Positions 38,114-46,412 of a DNA stretch of 64,000 nt are shown piece by piece; the stretch's first letter is position 1; every line of letters starts with the position of its first letter. The position numbers and the translations under genes were made by a program. Origin of the DNA: Stieleria sp. JC731 (lineage in GTDB: Bacteria; Planctomycetota; Planctomycetia; Pirellulales; Pirellulaceae); NCBI RefSeq assembly GCF_020966635.1, contig NZ_JAJKFQ010000029.1, forward strand, positions 372,001-436,000, read 5' to 3'. The notes under the pieces were generated by a model. That model saw only the letters and a list, made by a program, of their open reading frames with translations, had not been told where the DNA came from and did no database searches.

Positions 38114-39105
38114 TTTGCTTCACGAGATGCTTGGTCGGCGAGTGCGACTGCGCCTCGTAGTCCGGCATCAGCACCGAGCGATGAACAAACGACATCGACA
38201 TTGTCTGTCGGAAACATCCCGACACGCTTGTCGATTTCACGCTTGACCACAGTCGTCAATCTTTCCCCCAGCATCGACACGCCTCCGCCGAGCACGATGA
38301 CGTCGGGATGGACCGCCGTGATGACATTGGCGGCACCGATCCCCAGGTAGACCGCTGCATTTTCGATCGCTTCGGCAACCAATGCGTCTTCACTTGCCGC
38401 GACCGCCATTGTCTGCGGAGTCACCAAGTTCATGTCGCCACCGACAAGTTCACGCAGCTTCGGTGCCAAACCGGACTGCACCAATCGGACGCCTTCGGAT
38501 GTGATCGCCGGCCCGCTTGCCAAGGTTTCCAGACATCCGCGATTGCCGCAGCCACATCGTGGTCCGTTCGGATCGATCGTTTGATGCCCCAATTCGCCAG
38601 CGGCACCCAGTGGCCCCAAACGCAGCTGGCCATCGATAACAAGTCCTCCGCCGACGCCGGTGCCGATCGAGAAAAACGCGAACGACAAAACGGGGTTTGA
38701 CTTGCCGACTCCGAACTTCAGCTCGCCCAGTGTCGCGGTGCGAACGTCGTTGAGCAGTTTGACCGAGCACCCCAGTTCTGCAGTCATTCGTTTGGCAACT
38801 GGTATGTCACGCCATTGTGTGGGCAGGTTGGGAAGAAACTTGGTGACTCCATTTTTAACGTCGACCAATCCGGGTATCCCCATCCCCAATCCGATGACTC
38901 GATCGGTATCGATGGAAGCCTCATCGAGCAATCGTTTGATGGCTGCCACCATCGCGTCTATCACTGGATCTGGCCGTCCGTCATCTTGAGTCGAAACCGC
39001 CGACCGTCCGATGAAATCACCCGACGAGTTTGCCAATGCGATTTTCGCCGACGTCCCACCTAAGTCGACTGCGACGAACACTCCGTTTTTCTGTTGATCA
39101 AGCAT
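38107..39105 (-). CDS. ROK-family sugar kinase (glucokinase-like)
   Basis: A 332-residue kinase with phosphate-binding motif AVDLGGTSAKIALA near the N-terminus and the ROK zinc motif CGCGNRGCLETLASG (about 194-208). GAAGELGHQTIDP precedes it. It phosphorylates glucose or a related hexose with ATP. It overlaps the Gfo/Idh gene by 8 bases (39098-39105), so the two are co-transcribed, Gfo/Idh first. It is not a repressor, because no HTH domain is present. Confidence 0.92.
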   Translation of the reverse strand: MLDQQKNGVFVAVDLGGTSAKIALANSSGDFIGRSAVSTQDDGRPDPVIDAMVAAIKRLLDEASIDTDRVIGLGMGIPGLVDVKNGVTKFLPNLPTQWRDIPVAKRMTAELGCSVKLLNDVRTATLGELKFGVGKSNPVLSFAFFSIGTGVGGGLVIDGQLRLGPLGAAGELGHQTIDPNGPRCGCGNRGCLETLASGPAITSEGVRLVQSGLAPKLRELVGGDMNLVTPQTMAVAASEDALVAEAIENAAVYLGIGAANVITAVHPDVIVLGGGVSMLGERLTTVVKREIDKRVGMFPTDNVDVVCSSLGADAGLRGAVALADQASREANR

Positions 39106-40246
39106 CGGCTGCGACTTTCACCCATGACTGTTTTTGGTGACTTTCCAAGATCGCATCGCAGATCAAGATTTCGTAGTGGCCCTCGTCAAAAGTCGGGAAC
39201 GGCCGCGGCGCGTTGTAGTCTCCCGATTCGATGTATCCATAGAATGTTCGGAACAATTGTTTGAAGGTATCCGGAAAGCCTTCGTTGTGCCCGCCGGGAT
39301 AGGTCGTAATTCCGCGGGCTTGGTCGTGTAGCAGTGCGGGGTCTCGTACCAGGACTTCGCTAGGTTGATCACGATGACCAACCCAAAGCTCATTTGGTGA
39401 TTGACTATCAAATGCCAGTGCGGAATCGCTTCCGCCGATTTCAAATCGCAAACAATTTTTGCGTCCGGCGGTGGTTTGCGAAACCCACAAGCAACCGTTC
39501 GCACCGTTGGCAAAACGTAGCATGACCGAACCACAATCTTCCGTTTCGATCGATACGTCTTTCGTTTGCAGCTTCTCCGACGATCCGCCGGAAAAGGTTT
39601 CGACACCGCCGATCGGCTGCTGACGGACGGGATGCACGATGCGTAAATCGGCGCAGACCTCGACGATTTTTTGACCGGTAACGAATTGGATCAAGTCCAA
39701 CCAATGTGTTCCGATGTCGGCGATCGCGCGAAGCTTTCCACCATCGTCCGCCACGACACGCCAATTGAAATCGGTGGGCTTGAGCAACCAATCCTGGACG
39801 TAAGACCCGGTGACGTGCATCACATCGCCGATCATCCCACTGGCGATTCGTTGGGCCGATTCGTGGCACAAGGGATAGAACCGGATGTTGTAGGCGACGC
39901 CAGCCACTTTATCGCTTTGGGCAGCCAACTTCACCAGTTCACGAGACTGCTCAGAATTCATTGCCAGTGGCTTTTCACACAGCACATGCTTTCCGGCATT
40001 CAGCACCGCTTTGGCTTGTTCAAAGTGAAACCGATTGGGTGTCGTTAGGTGAATGCAATCGACGCTCGGATCATCGAGAGCTTGTTGAAAGGTTGTGATC
40101 TTCGATGGCAGTCCTAAACGGGTTGCGGCGGCCACGGACTTTTCGGGCGAAGAGCCGACGATGCCTGCGACTTCGACGCCGGCGCGTCGGAGTGCTTCGA
40201 CATGAACCGGCCCGATAAATCCTGTCCCAACCACGATCGCTTTCAT
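39098..40246 (-). CDS. Gfo/Idh/MocA-family sugar oxidoreductase
   Basis: A 382-residue NAD(P)-dependent enzyme. The Rossmann site is VVGTGFIGPVHVEALRRAG, and the catalytic Lys is in LCEKPLAMN. The C-terminal half has the family's beta-sheet domain with IADIGTHWLDLIQFVTG. ATG 40246 is chosen; the frame is open to 40321 but the added residues are not conserved-looking. There is no Tat or Sec signal, unlike many planctomycetal relatives, so it is cytoplasmic. It pairs with the ROK kinase downstream and may prepare an oxidised or epimerised sugar. The gap 40247-40678 holds the palindromes listed below. Confidence 0.92.
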   Translation of the reverse strand: MKAIVVGTGFIGPVHVEALRRAGVEVAGIVGSSPEKSVAAATRLGLPSKITTFQQALDDPSVDCIHLTTPNRFHFEQAKAVLNAGKHVLCEKPLAMNSEQSRELVKLAAQSDKVAGVAYNIRFYPLCHESAQRIASGMIGDVMHVTGSYVQDWLLKPTDFNWRVVADDGGKLRAIADIGTHWLDLIQFVTGQKIVEVCADLRIVHPVRQQPIGGVETFSGGSSEKLQTKDVSIETEDCGSVMLRFANGANGCLWVSQTTAGRKNCLRFEIGGSDSALAFDSQSPNELWVGHRDQPSEVLVRDPALLHDQARGITTYPGGHNEGFPDTFKQLFRTFYGYIESGDYNAPRPFPTFDEGHYEILICDAILESHQKQSWVKVAADA

Positions 40247-40489
40247 GTTGTCGTTGCTTAGTTGAAGTGCGTGAAGGTGATGTTTGGGTGCAAGTTTGTG
40301 CGAGGTGTCCGCAAAACGCAACCAGCGGGTTTACATCGCTGAACAAAGTGCATCGATGACGGCGAACCCTCAAGGTGTCTCGGCCATGCCGTGACCATTC
40401 TCCCTACCCTTCCTGTGTCCTCGAACCCGCGTCCGTTTGCCCTCTCTTAGGTGTCGCGCGCTGTTATTTGTCGGGTCTCCGCCCGAGTC

Positions 40490-40521
40490 AAACACACAGG
40501 TGTGTTTAACGCTGTGTTAAA
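40490..40521. promoter_or_regulatory. Two overlapping palindromes upstream of the LuxR-type gene
   Basis: AAACACAC-AG-GTGTGTTT (40490-40507) is an 8-bp-armed inverted repeat. It overlaps TTTAAC-GCTGT-GTTAAA (40505-40521). They sit in the divergent region between the Gfo/Idh start and the LuxR-type gene, where an operator would be expected. The factor is unknown. Confidence 0.45.
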
Positions 40522-40678
40522 GGCGCTTGCGTGGGACACACGCGCGTAAGACACGCTATCGCGGTGAGTGAGGGCGAACGCTCATACAAGCCGATGCAAC
40601 TGCTGGACGGCGGAGCGCCACATTCGGGTGTGGACCTACCCCCGCCAACCCTTCCACTATTTTTGGGGTTTGAAACTG

Positions 40679-41500
40679 ATGATGAACCATCACGAATCTT
40701 CTATGGGCTACCCACCGACGCCATTGGCGCAGGTACGGCCTGTTGTCTTCGCGGCAAGCAAAGACTCGGCGTGGCTATCACGAGTTGGACAGGCAGCAAG
40801 TGCTGAAGGCTTTCGCTTCCAGACTTCGCCGTCGATCACCTCGCTTGTGAACCAAGCCGCATCAACTGAGGAGATCGCTTGCATCTTCTTGGACTATGAT
40901 CCCCGCATCCAACAATGGTCGAGCATCGAACAGCTACTGTTCGAAAAGAACGTGGCTGCTCCTGTCGCACTTGTGTTGGACGAGAACAGTGGCATGTCGG
41001 CTTCGGAAGCCGTCGCACGTATCGCCCATGTCGTTGCATTCAACAGCATGGAAACCCACGAAATCGTGGATTCGATTCGTGACGCGGTTGCCCTCAGCAG
41101 CCTTGTCTCTCATCAGTTTGATGTGCTTCGCTGCCACCGCCTGTATCAAACACTGCCTGAACGGCAGCGTAAGATCGTCGACTTCGTTGTCGAAGGCGCA
41201 CCCAACAAGCAGATCGCAACCAAGCTTAAAGTTTCGGTTAAAACGATCGAGCGTGAAAGGCAAAAAGCCTATCGCCACCTGAATGTCCGAAGTACGGCTG
41301 AAATGACCCGCGTGGTTATCCTAGGCGGACTGCACGACGTTATCTTTCCTGTCGCTCGCGCCCGAAACGGATTTGTCGATCGTCGAATCGATCAACGATC
41401 TATCGAGCACACCAAGAGCTCGGGAATTTCACCAACCGCATCAATGGCACCTCCGATGAACAGTCCATCAATGCCAACGAATACCTACGGTAGCATTTGA
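40679..41500 (+). CDS. LuxR-type transcription regulator with a degenerate receiver domain
   Basis: A 273-residue protein. The C-terminal HTH (about 160-220) is a good LuxR/FixJ type: LPERQRKIVDFVVEGAPNKQIATKLKVSVKTIERERQKAYRHL. The N-terminal 120 residues are FixJ-receiver-like in size but lack the acidic pair normally on the first strand (VVFAASKDSAW); an Asp in IFLDYDP could be the acceptor. A tail of about 50 residues, rich in Pro and Ser, follows the HTH. Start ATG 40679; the frame continues upstream to 40568. No histidine kinase is adjacent, so control may not be by phosphorylation. The gap 41501-42148 has no gene I can support. Confidence 0.8.
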   Translation: MMNHHESSMGYPPTPLAQVRPVVFAASKDSAWLSRVGQAASAEGFRFQTSPSITSLVNQAASTEEIACIFLDYDPRIQQWSSIEQLLFEKNVAAPVALVLDENSGMSASEAVARIAHVVAFNSMETHEIVDSIRDAVALSSLVSHQFDVLRCHRLYQTLPERQRKIVDFVVEGAPNKQIATKLKVSVKTIERERQKAYRHLNVRSTAEMTRVVILGGLHDVIFPVARARNGFVDRRIDQRSIEHTKSSGISPTASMAPPMNSPSMPTNTYGSI

Positions 41501-42148
41501 TCGAACTGACTGATTTGGAATCATTTTCCATTGTATCGATTGCATGGCAATCAAAGAAAATCTTGTGTCACGGCACAAAGAACTCACCCGCACGAAAGCA
41601 ATCTGCGAGTTTGACGCCACCGCCAGTAACGTTTCGGTGTCGTGTGGATTCCTTCCACAAAGTCTTGTCGGGCCGGCCGTAAACCCCGAGGCGGTCGAAG
41701 CCCCGATCAACCAAGACACCCTTCTCGTCCGGTTCGCATAACCAGACGCTACTGAATGTCATAAGTGTTTCGGTTGCAAACGTTGCCCGCGTTTGAGCTG
41801 TCTTTCATCACTTGTGCCTATACAACGAATACCACAACGGTTTTCGATCAAGCGATTGTCGGTTTGCATCATCATGCAAAATCGATGGTCTGCCTGCCTG
41901 CAATCGGTCTAGTCACGTCTGAACATTTGACGCAGACCGGAAGCCGCCACTCGATCGGCCCCACTGCCTGCCGTTGCAAATCAATCTACATCACCAGTTC
42001 CGCCGCAAACACAATCTCGATCCTCGTCCGGAACTCCCCACGACGATCCCGAACTTGACCTTTGTAGGCCTGCATCGCCTTTCGCGTTCATCTATAATCC
42101 GTGGACGTTGACTCCTCCCGCCCCACCTTTCCCAACCCACATAAAACG

Positions 42149-42823
42149 ATGAAGCGATTTTTCTTGGGCCTGATGGTTCTAGCCTCAACTGCACTTGCCG
42201 GAACTGCTTCCGCCGAAGACGGCTCGAAATCACTCTTTGATGGCAAGTCACTCGATGGCTGGTCCGTCAAAAGCGGCTATGCGACATACGAAGTTCAGGA
42301 CGGCGTGATCGTCGGAAAGACTGCCAAAGGCACCGGCAACACGTTTCTGTGTACGGACGAAGAGTATGGCGATTTCGAGCTAACCTTCGAAGTCAAATGC
42401 GACCAGGGACTGAACTCGGGTGTCCAAATTCGATCGAAGCTGAAAGATCAAAAAGGCGCTGACAAATACGGGGGGCGAGTCTTCGGCCCTCAAGTCGAGA
42501 TCGAAAACGGCCCAGGACAAGCCGGATGGATCTACGGTGAAGCGACCGGACGAGGTTGGCTATCGCCAGAACCACAATCCAAAGACAAAGCGGTCAACGA
42601 ACATGACCACTTTAAAAACGGCGACTGGAACGAATACAAAGTCATCGCCAAAGGGGCGAACATCAAAACGTTCATCAACGGTCACCCAATCGCGGACTTA
42701 AGCGACGAACCGATTTACGAATCACACCCTAAAGGTCTGATCGGACTTCAAGTCCACGGAATCCCTGCCGACGCCGGTCCTTACGAAGTCCGTTGGCGCA
42801 ACCTAAAGATTAAATCTCTGTAA
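42149..42823 (+). CDS. Secreted DUF1080 (3-keto-disaccharide hydrolase-type) protein
   Basis: A 224-residue exported protein. The signal peptide is MKRFFLGLMVLASTALAGTASA, cut near residue 22. The mature part is a single beta-jelly-roll-like DUF1080 domain: SLFDGKSLDGWSVKSG, GDFELTFEVKCDQGLNSGVQIRS, and GLIGLQVHGIPADAGPYEVRWRNLKIKSL. The family is common in planctomycetes and acts on glycans. The neighbouring sulfatase and sugar genes are consistent. ATG 42149 is chosen because the signal peptide starts there. Confidence 0.9.
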   Translation: MKRFFLGLMVLASTALAGTASAEDGSKSLFDGKSLDGWSVKSGYATYEVQDGVIVGKTAKGTGNTFLCTDEEYGDFELTFEVKCDQGLNSGVQIRSKLKDQKGADKYGGRVFGPQVEIENGPGQAGWIYGEATGRGWLSPEPQSKDKAVNEHDHFKNGDWNEYKVIAKGANIKTFINGHPIADLSDEPIYESHPKGLIGLQVHGIPADAGPYEVRWRNLKIKSL

Positions 42824-42881
42824 CCCCTGTTGGTTGCGAAGAACACTTTCGGTTTCAAACGCAGACCGATCTTCATTTTTG

Positions 42882-42927
42882 ATCCGTGATAGCAGCGATC
42901 TAGATCATTGCTTTCACGGATTTTTTC
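42882..42927 (+). terminator. Long-stem terminator after the DUF1080 gene
   Basis: ATCCGTGA (42882-42889) pairs with TCACGGAT (42914-42921), with an inner arm AGCAGCGATC against GATCATTGCT, followed by TTTTTT. It lies 59 bases after the stop and in front of a convergent gene. Confidence 0.82.
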
Positions 42928-42972
42928 GTTTCTAAGAGCCTCGTCAAAAGCTCCCGAAACAAAACACCACGT

Positions 42973-44058
42973 CTATTTATCGTTTTCAGCAAGAAGCATC
43001 TCGATCGTTTCACGCATTTGCTTCTCGCCAGGTGTGTCTTTCCAGTTCATCTCGCCTTGCCACCAGCGGCGTAGATAACCTTGCTTGTCGATCAAGTAAA
43101 CTGTCGGCCACATGGTGTTTGACCATTGTTGCCAATTGGAGGATTTCGTATCCATCAGGACCGGATACTCGATCGATTCATCTTTGATCGCGGTTGCGAC
43201 CGCATCTGGATCGCGCTCACGAGATGTCTCGGGTGTCTGAATCCCGATGATGACCAAACCGTCATCGGCATAGTCAGTCTGCCATGCGTTGTAGTGTGGC
43301 AGGTTGCGTCGGCAGTTGATGCATTGAAACGCATAGAAATGAACCGCCACCACTTTGCCACGCAACTCTTTCAAGGTTTGTGGACTACCTTGCAACCATT
43401 CGGCGCCATCGAGAGTAAGCTCTGGAGCTGATGGATAAGTGCGTTTGACTTTCGAAAAGTTGAAGCTGTCTCCGGTCAGGTCGGCTAGCTTGATTCGCTG
43501 GTCTGTCGTCAATCGATCTGTAAAGGATTTTCTTTCGGCGAACTGGGCCTTTTTGATTTTCTCTGCCGCCGCTTGTGCGTCCAACTCACCGGCACGTAGC
43601 TTTTCCTGAGCCTCATTGGAAACACGGTCGGTCTCGCGGAACAATTTGTAAAGCGACTCGCGATCTTCCTCGCTCAGTTTCAAAGCTGTCGCGACGCGAT
43701 CGCGAACAACCATCCGCGTTCCCAACGCTTGGTTCTGCAGTTGCTCGAGCCGCTTGCGTTGGCTCGCATCAAGAATTCCACTCAGCGAGTTTTCGAGCTG
43801 CTGCTGCAGCTCTCCGATCTTTTCGATTCGTTCCTCCGCCGGGCGGATTCGTACACGAAACCAAGGGCCATCGACGTCCGCCAAAGTCGATTTGACCTGA
43901 CGAATTTGATTTTCGGTAAGCTCCAATTCACGATGAACTGCGTCATCTCGAATCATTTGCAGCAGCACCGGCTGGGTCTCAGGCGCATCAGCACTCACCA
44001 AGGAAGCGACCAGGCTAGAACTCATCAAGACAAACATAGCCAAAAACGGGCGAGTCAT
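42973..44058 (-). CDS. Secreted thioredoxin-like (TlpA/redoxin) protein with helical N-domain
   Basis: A 361-residue protein with signal peptide MTRPFLAMFVLMSSSLVASLVSA. A helical, charged region of about 180 residues (LTENQIRQVK, QKRLEQLQNQALGTR-like) follows. The C-terminal half is a redoxin/TlpA-like thioredoxin domain with GKVVAVHFYAFQCINCRRNLPHY, in which CINC is the active pair. WPTVYLIDKQGYLRRW gives the cis-Pro region. It probably reduces or oxidises periplasmic disulfides. ATG 44058 gives the signal peptide; the frame is open to 44097. Transcribed last in a three-gene minus-strand run after the PepSY and methyltransferase genes. Confidence 0.85.
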   Translation of the reverse strand: MTRPFLAMFVLMSSSLVASLVSADAPETQPVLLQMIRDDAVHRELELTENQIRQVKSTLADVDGPWFRVRIRPAEERIEKIGELQQQLENSLSGILDASQRKRLEQLQNQALGTRMVVRDRVATALKLSEEDRESLYKLFRETDRVSNEAQEKLRAGELDAQAAAEKIKKAQFAERKSFTDRLTTDQRIKLADLTGDSFNFSKVKRTYPSAPELTLDGAEWLQGSPQTLKELRGKVVAVHFYAFQCINCRRNLPHYNAWQTDYADDGLVIIGIQTPETSRERDPDAVATAIKDESIEYPVLMDTKSSNWQQWSNTMWPTVYLIDKQGYLRRWWQGEMNWKDTPGEKQMRETIEMLLAENDK

Positions 44059-44292
44059 TTTCGAATCCGTTGAGAGGTTCTTGGTGCCACCGACCATCGT
44101 CGGACGACTGACGAGTTGGAAAAGATTGAAACCGGCCCCCTATGAAATGGAACAAACGGCCGTGGGGGACTTCAGAATAGCAATGTCGTTTAGCAAGCCG
44201 GCCCCGCCACAACCTAAATCATTGCCGCGAATGCGTGGCATATGTTTCCGCGGCGATCTCCACACGCGAGACGAAGACACTGGGCCGTGCTG

Positions 44293-45303
44293 CTAAAGCA
44301 TGGTCCTTGCGTAGAAGCCAAAAACGGCGAAATACACCGCCGCGGCTACCAACACGCTAGCGAGCATTACGATGCCACCGATCAATCGGGTTCGTTTGAT
44401 CTGCCACCACATCAAAAGTCCGGTGGCACCCCAAGTCACCATCGCGATCGCCATCGCATCAACAAATAGCGACCAGATCATTCGCCCATTCCAATGCGGT
44501 GGCTGACCATGCGTGGTATGCAACCGCAAAAAGAAACCGCGTGCTGGCATGTCAGGCTGCCCATCGAACGTCATCACATCGACATGGCCATCTTTCAGCA
44601 CATAGGTGATGCGAACCGGTTCATCGTTCAGCATGGCAAGAAAATTCAATTTGGTCCAACCGAACGGTCTCGGATCGGCATTTGATTTTAAACCCGCATG
44701 GTCGATCGCTTGTTTTGCCGCTGAACGAGCGATGTCCAATGGCTTTGATTCCAATCGGATGTTTTTAACGTCTGACAGCCGATGTTCCGGTTTGAAATCC
44801 TCGGGCGGATGGGTTGCCAGTTGGGCGGTCTTTGCGATCGGGTCGAGATGGACCACTCGCTTTTTCCCATCAACATTGATTTCGAACATCACATCGTTGG
44901 TGAATTCAGCCTGATGTGACTCGGCTAACGAAAGCGCGATGTCACCCTTGGCAGACTTAATCGATTCGACAACCTCCGCTGCCATTGATTCTGGCGTGGG
45001 GAAACGATCCATTTCAGATCGGATCACATCGGCGGGAACCGGGCGAAAATCAATGCGAGGAAACAAACCTTGGTGATTAAACATCGCCCCCGTAATTCCG
45101 TACAGGAACACCCAAGGCAACAAGAACAGGCCCGCGTATAAATGTGTCCGTCGGGCCAACATCATCAACCTTGATGACAACCGACGCGGCCGCCGCTTCG
45201 GTGATGCGGCGTTTGCCGAATCTTGTGAACGCTCACCTTCAGCCGATTTACTGCTGGCCGATTCACTTTCGACTTGCTCAGACGCTTTCGTTGTGGTTGC
45301 CAT
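44293..45303 (-). CDS. PepSY-domain membrane protein
   Basis: A 336-residue protein with a charged N-terminus (about 40 residues), a first membrane segment (LYAGLFLLPWVFLYGITGAMFNH), an extracytoplasmic PepSY region, and two C-terminal segments (SLFVDAMAIAMVTWGATGLLMWW and GGIVMLASVLVAAAVYFAVF). The PepSY-associated pattern RRTHLYAGLFLLPWV is found in proteins linked to iron or copper uptake and reduction. ATG 45303 is used; the frame is open to 45363. Its partner is not evident; the TlpA-like protein downstream could share its transcript. Confidence 0.82.
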   Translation of the reverse strand: MATTTKASEQVESESASSKSAEGERSQDSANAASPKRRPRRLSSRLMMLARRTHLYAGLFLLPWVFLYGITGAMFNHQGLFPRIDFRPVPADVIRSEMDRFPTPESMAAEVVESIKSAKGDIALSLAESHQAEFTNDVMFEINVDGKKRVVHLDPIAKTAQLATHPPEDFKPEHRLSDVKNIRLESKPLDIARSAAKQAIDHAGLKSNADPRPFGWTKLNFLAMLNDEPVRITYVLKDGHVDVMTFDGQPDMPARGFFLRLHTTHGQPPHWNGRMIWSLFVDAMAIAMVTWGATGLLMWWQIKRTRLIGGIVMLASVLVAAAVYFAVFGFYARTML

Positions 45304-45396
45304 CGCTGGTTTCAATTCCGAGACGTTTGATCGCATCGACAACGTTGACACGCTGAATAACACGACACGGTTGAATCAAAACCGACAATGTATCAG

Positions 45397-46101
45397 CTAT
45401 GCGACGTCATCGGTTGACGACCAATCCAAAGTCCAATGCCGATCACTGGTTGCACGGATCGACTCAGGATCGATGCCGCACTTCGCCGCGACTTGTCGAA
45501 TTTCGGCCACTGTCAGCGCTGCGTGAAGTGACTGGCGAAGCAACTGCTTCGCGAAATCGGTTTCGCCACTTGCATGTTCTTCGACCAAGCGTTCGACCTC
45601 GTCTTCGGTCGTTGGCCGCATCAAATCTCGAATGAACAGCCGGCCTCCCGGAGCCAGCACGTGCATTGCGCAAGCCAACACACTGGCTGGATCAGCGACA
45701 TGGTGGATGAGCGAATTAGAAAGGACCGTGTCAGTCGATCCCGATTCAAAATGGTCGAGAGCTTTGCAATCGGCATTCTCTAAAAACACGCGTCCTTGGA
45801 CTCCCCCAAGTTCGACCTCCATTCTTGCCGCCTCAAGCATTTCGATGGACATGTCGACGCCCATCACCTGAACGTCATCGAGACGCTGACAAAGCATCAC
45901 AGCGATCTCGCCCGTTCCACATCCCAGATCCATGACTTTCGGTCCGACCGGGCCACCAGCGATCAAGTCGTCGATGTAGAGCGAATTGATGCCTTCATGA
46001 TCCATCTGCTTGTACTCTTGAACTTCAAGCTCGGTATCCATGGCTTCGGGCTCGAGGGTCCGGGGGAGCGGGGAACTCGACGACGGGGTGGGCTGGTTCA
46101 T
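45397..46101 (-). CDS. SAM-dependent methyltransferase, class I
   Basis: A 234-residue protein. Motif I is VMDLGCGTGEIAVMLCQRL (about 56-74), with motif II VMGVDMSIEMLEAARM and VLSNSLIHHVADPASVLACAM as the acidic/His region. GGRLFIRDLMRPTTEDEV resembles UbiE and related small-molecule methyltransferases. The substrate is unknown. ATG 46101 starts with a Pro/Ser-rich stretch, so ATG 46053 (MDTELEVQ) is a good alternative. It is the first gene of the minus-strand run with PepSY and TlpA-like genes, though the link may be only positional. Confidence 0.87.
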   Translation of the reverse strand: MNQPTPSSSSPLPRTLEPEAMDTELEVQEYKQMDHEGINSLYIDDLIAGGPVGPKVMDLGCGTGEIAVMLCQRLDDVQVMGVDMSIEMLEAARMEVELGGVQGRVFLENADCKALDHFESGSTDTVLSNSLIHHVADPASVLACAMHVLAPGGRLFIRDLMRPTTEDEVERLVEEHASGETDFAKQLLRQSLHAALTVAEIRQVAAKCGIDPESIRATSDRHWTLDWSSTDDVA

Positions 46102-46155
46102 GAAATGACCGGGTCAGAATGATGAATTGGCAAGGAAAACGAATGGACTTAGGCT

Positions 46156-46195
46156 CGATTTTGCGGAGCCGACTGGCACATAGGCCGCAAAATCG
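46156..46195. promoter_or_regulatory. 11-bp perfect inverted repeat between the methyltransferase and the EPS operon
   Basis: CGATTTTGCGG (46156-46166) and CCGCAAAATCG (46185-46195) are exact reverse complements with 18 bases between. It lies in the divergent control region of 46102-46412. It could be an operator or an RNA hairpin in either leader. Confidence 0.45.
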
Positions 46196-46412
46196 CTGCA
46201 AACGTTACCACTTTTATGGAATCGTCAACTACAAATAGGGAACGACGCGCACTGACTGGAACAGCCTGAACGGATGACTAGCCTGTGCCAAGATTCCGAT
46301 GAGGTCAATCAGATCACTTGTGAGTCCGCCGCGGATTGAACTTTGACGGTTCTAAACAGTTTCTGCCGGTGTTCAGCAAATCACGCCTTATACGTCCCGT
46401 CTCGTCAAAACC

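Noticed and set aside
41468-42058. Several short frames after the LuxR-type gene
   Set aside because: None has a start signal, a motif or a plausible composition; I record the gap as without a supported gene.
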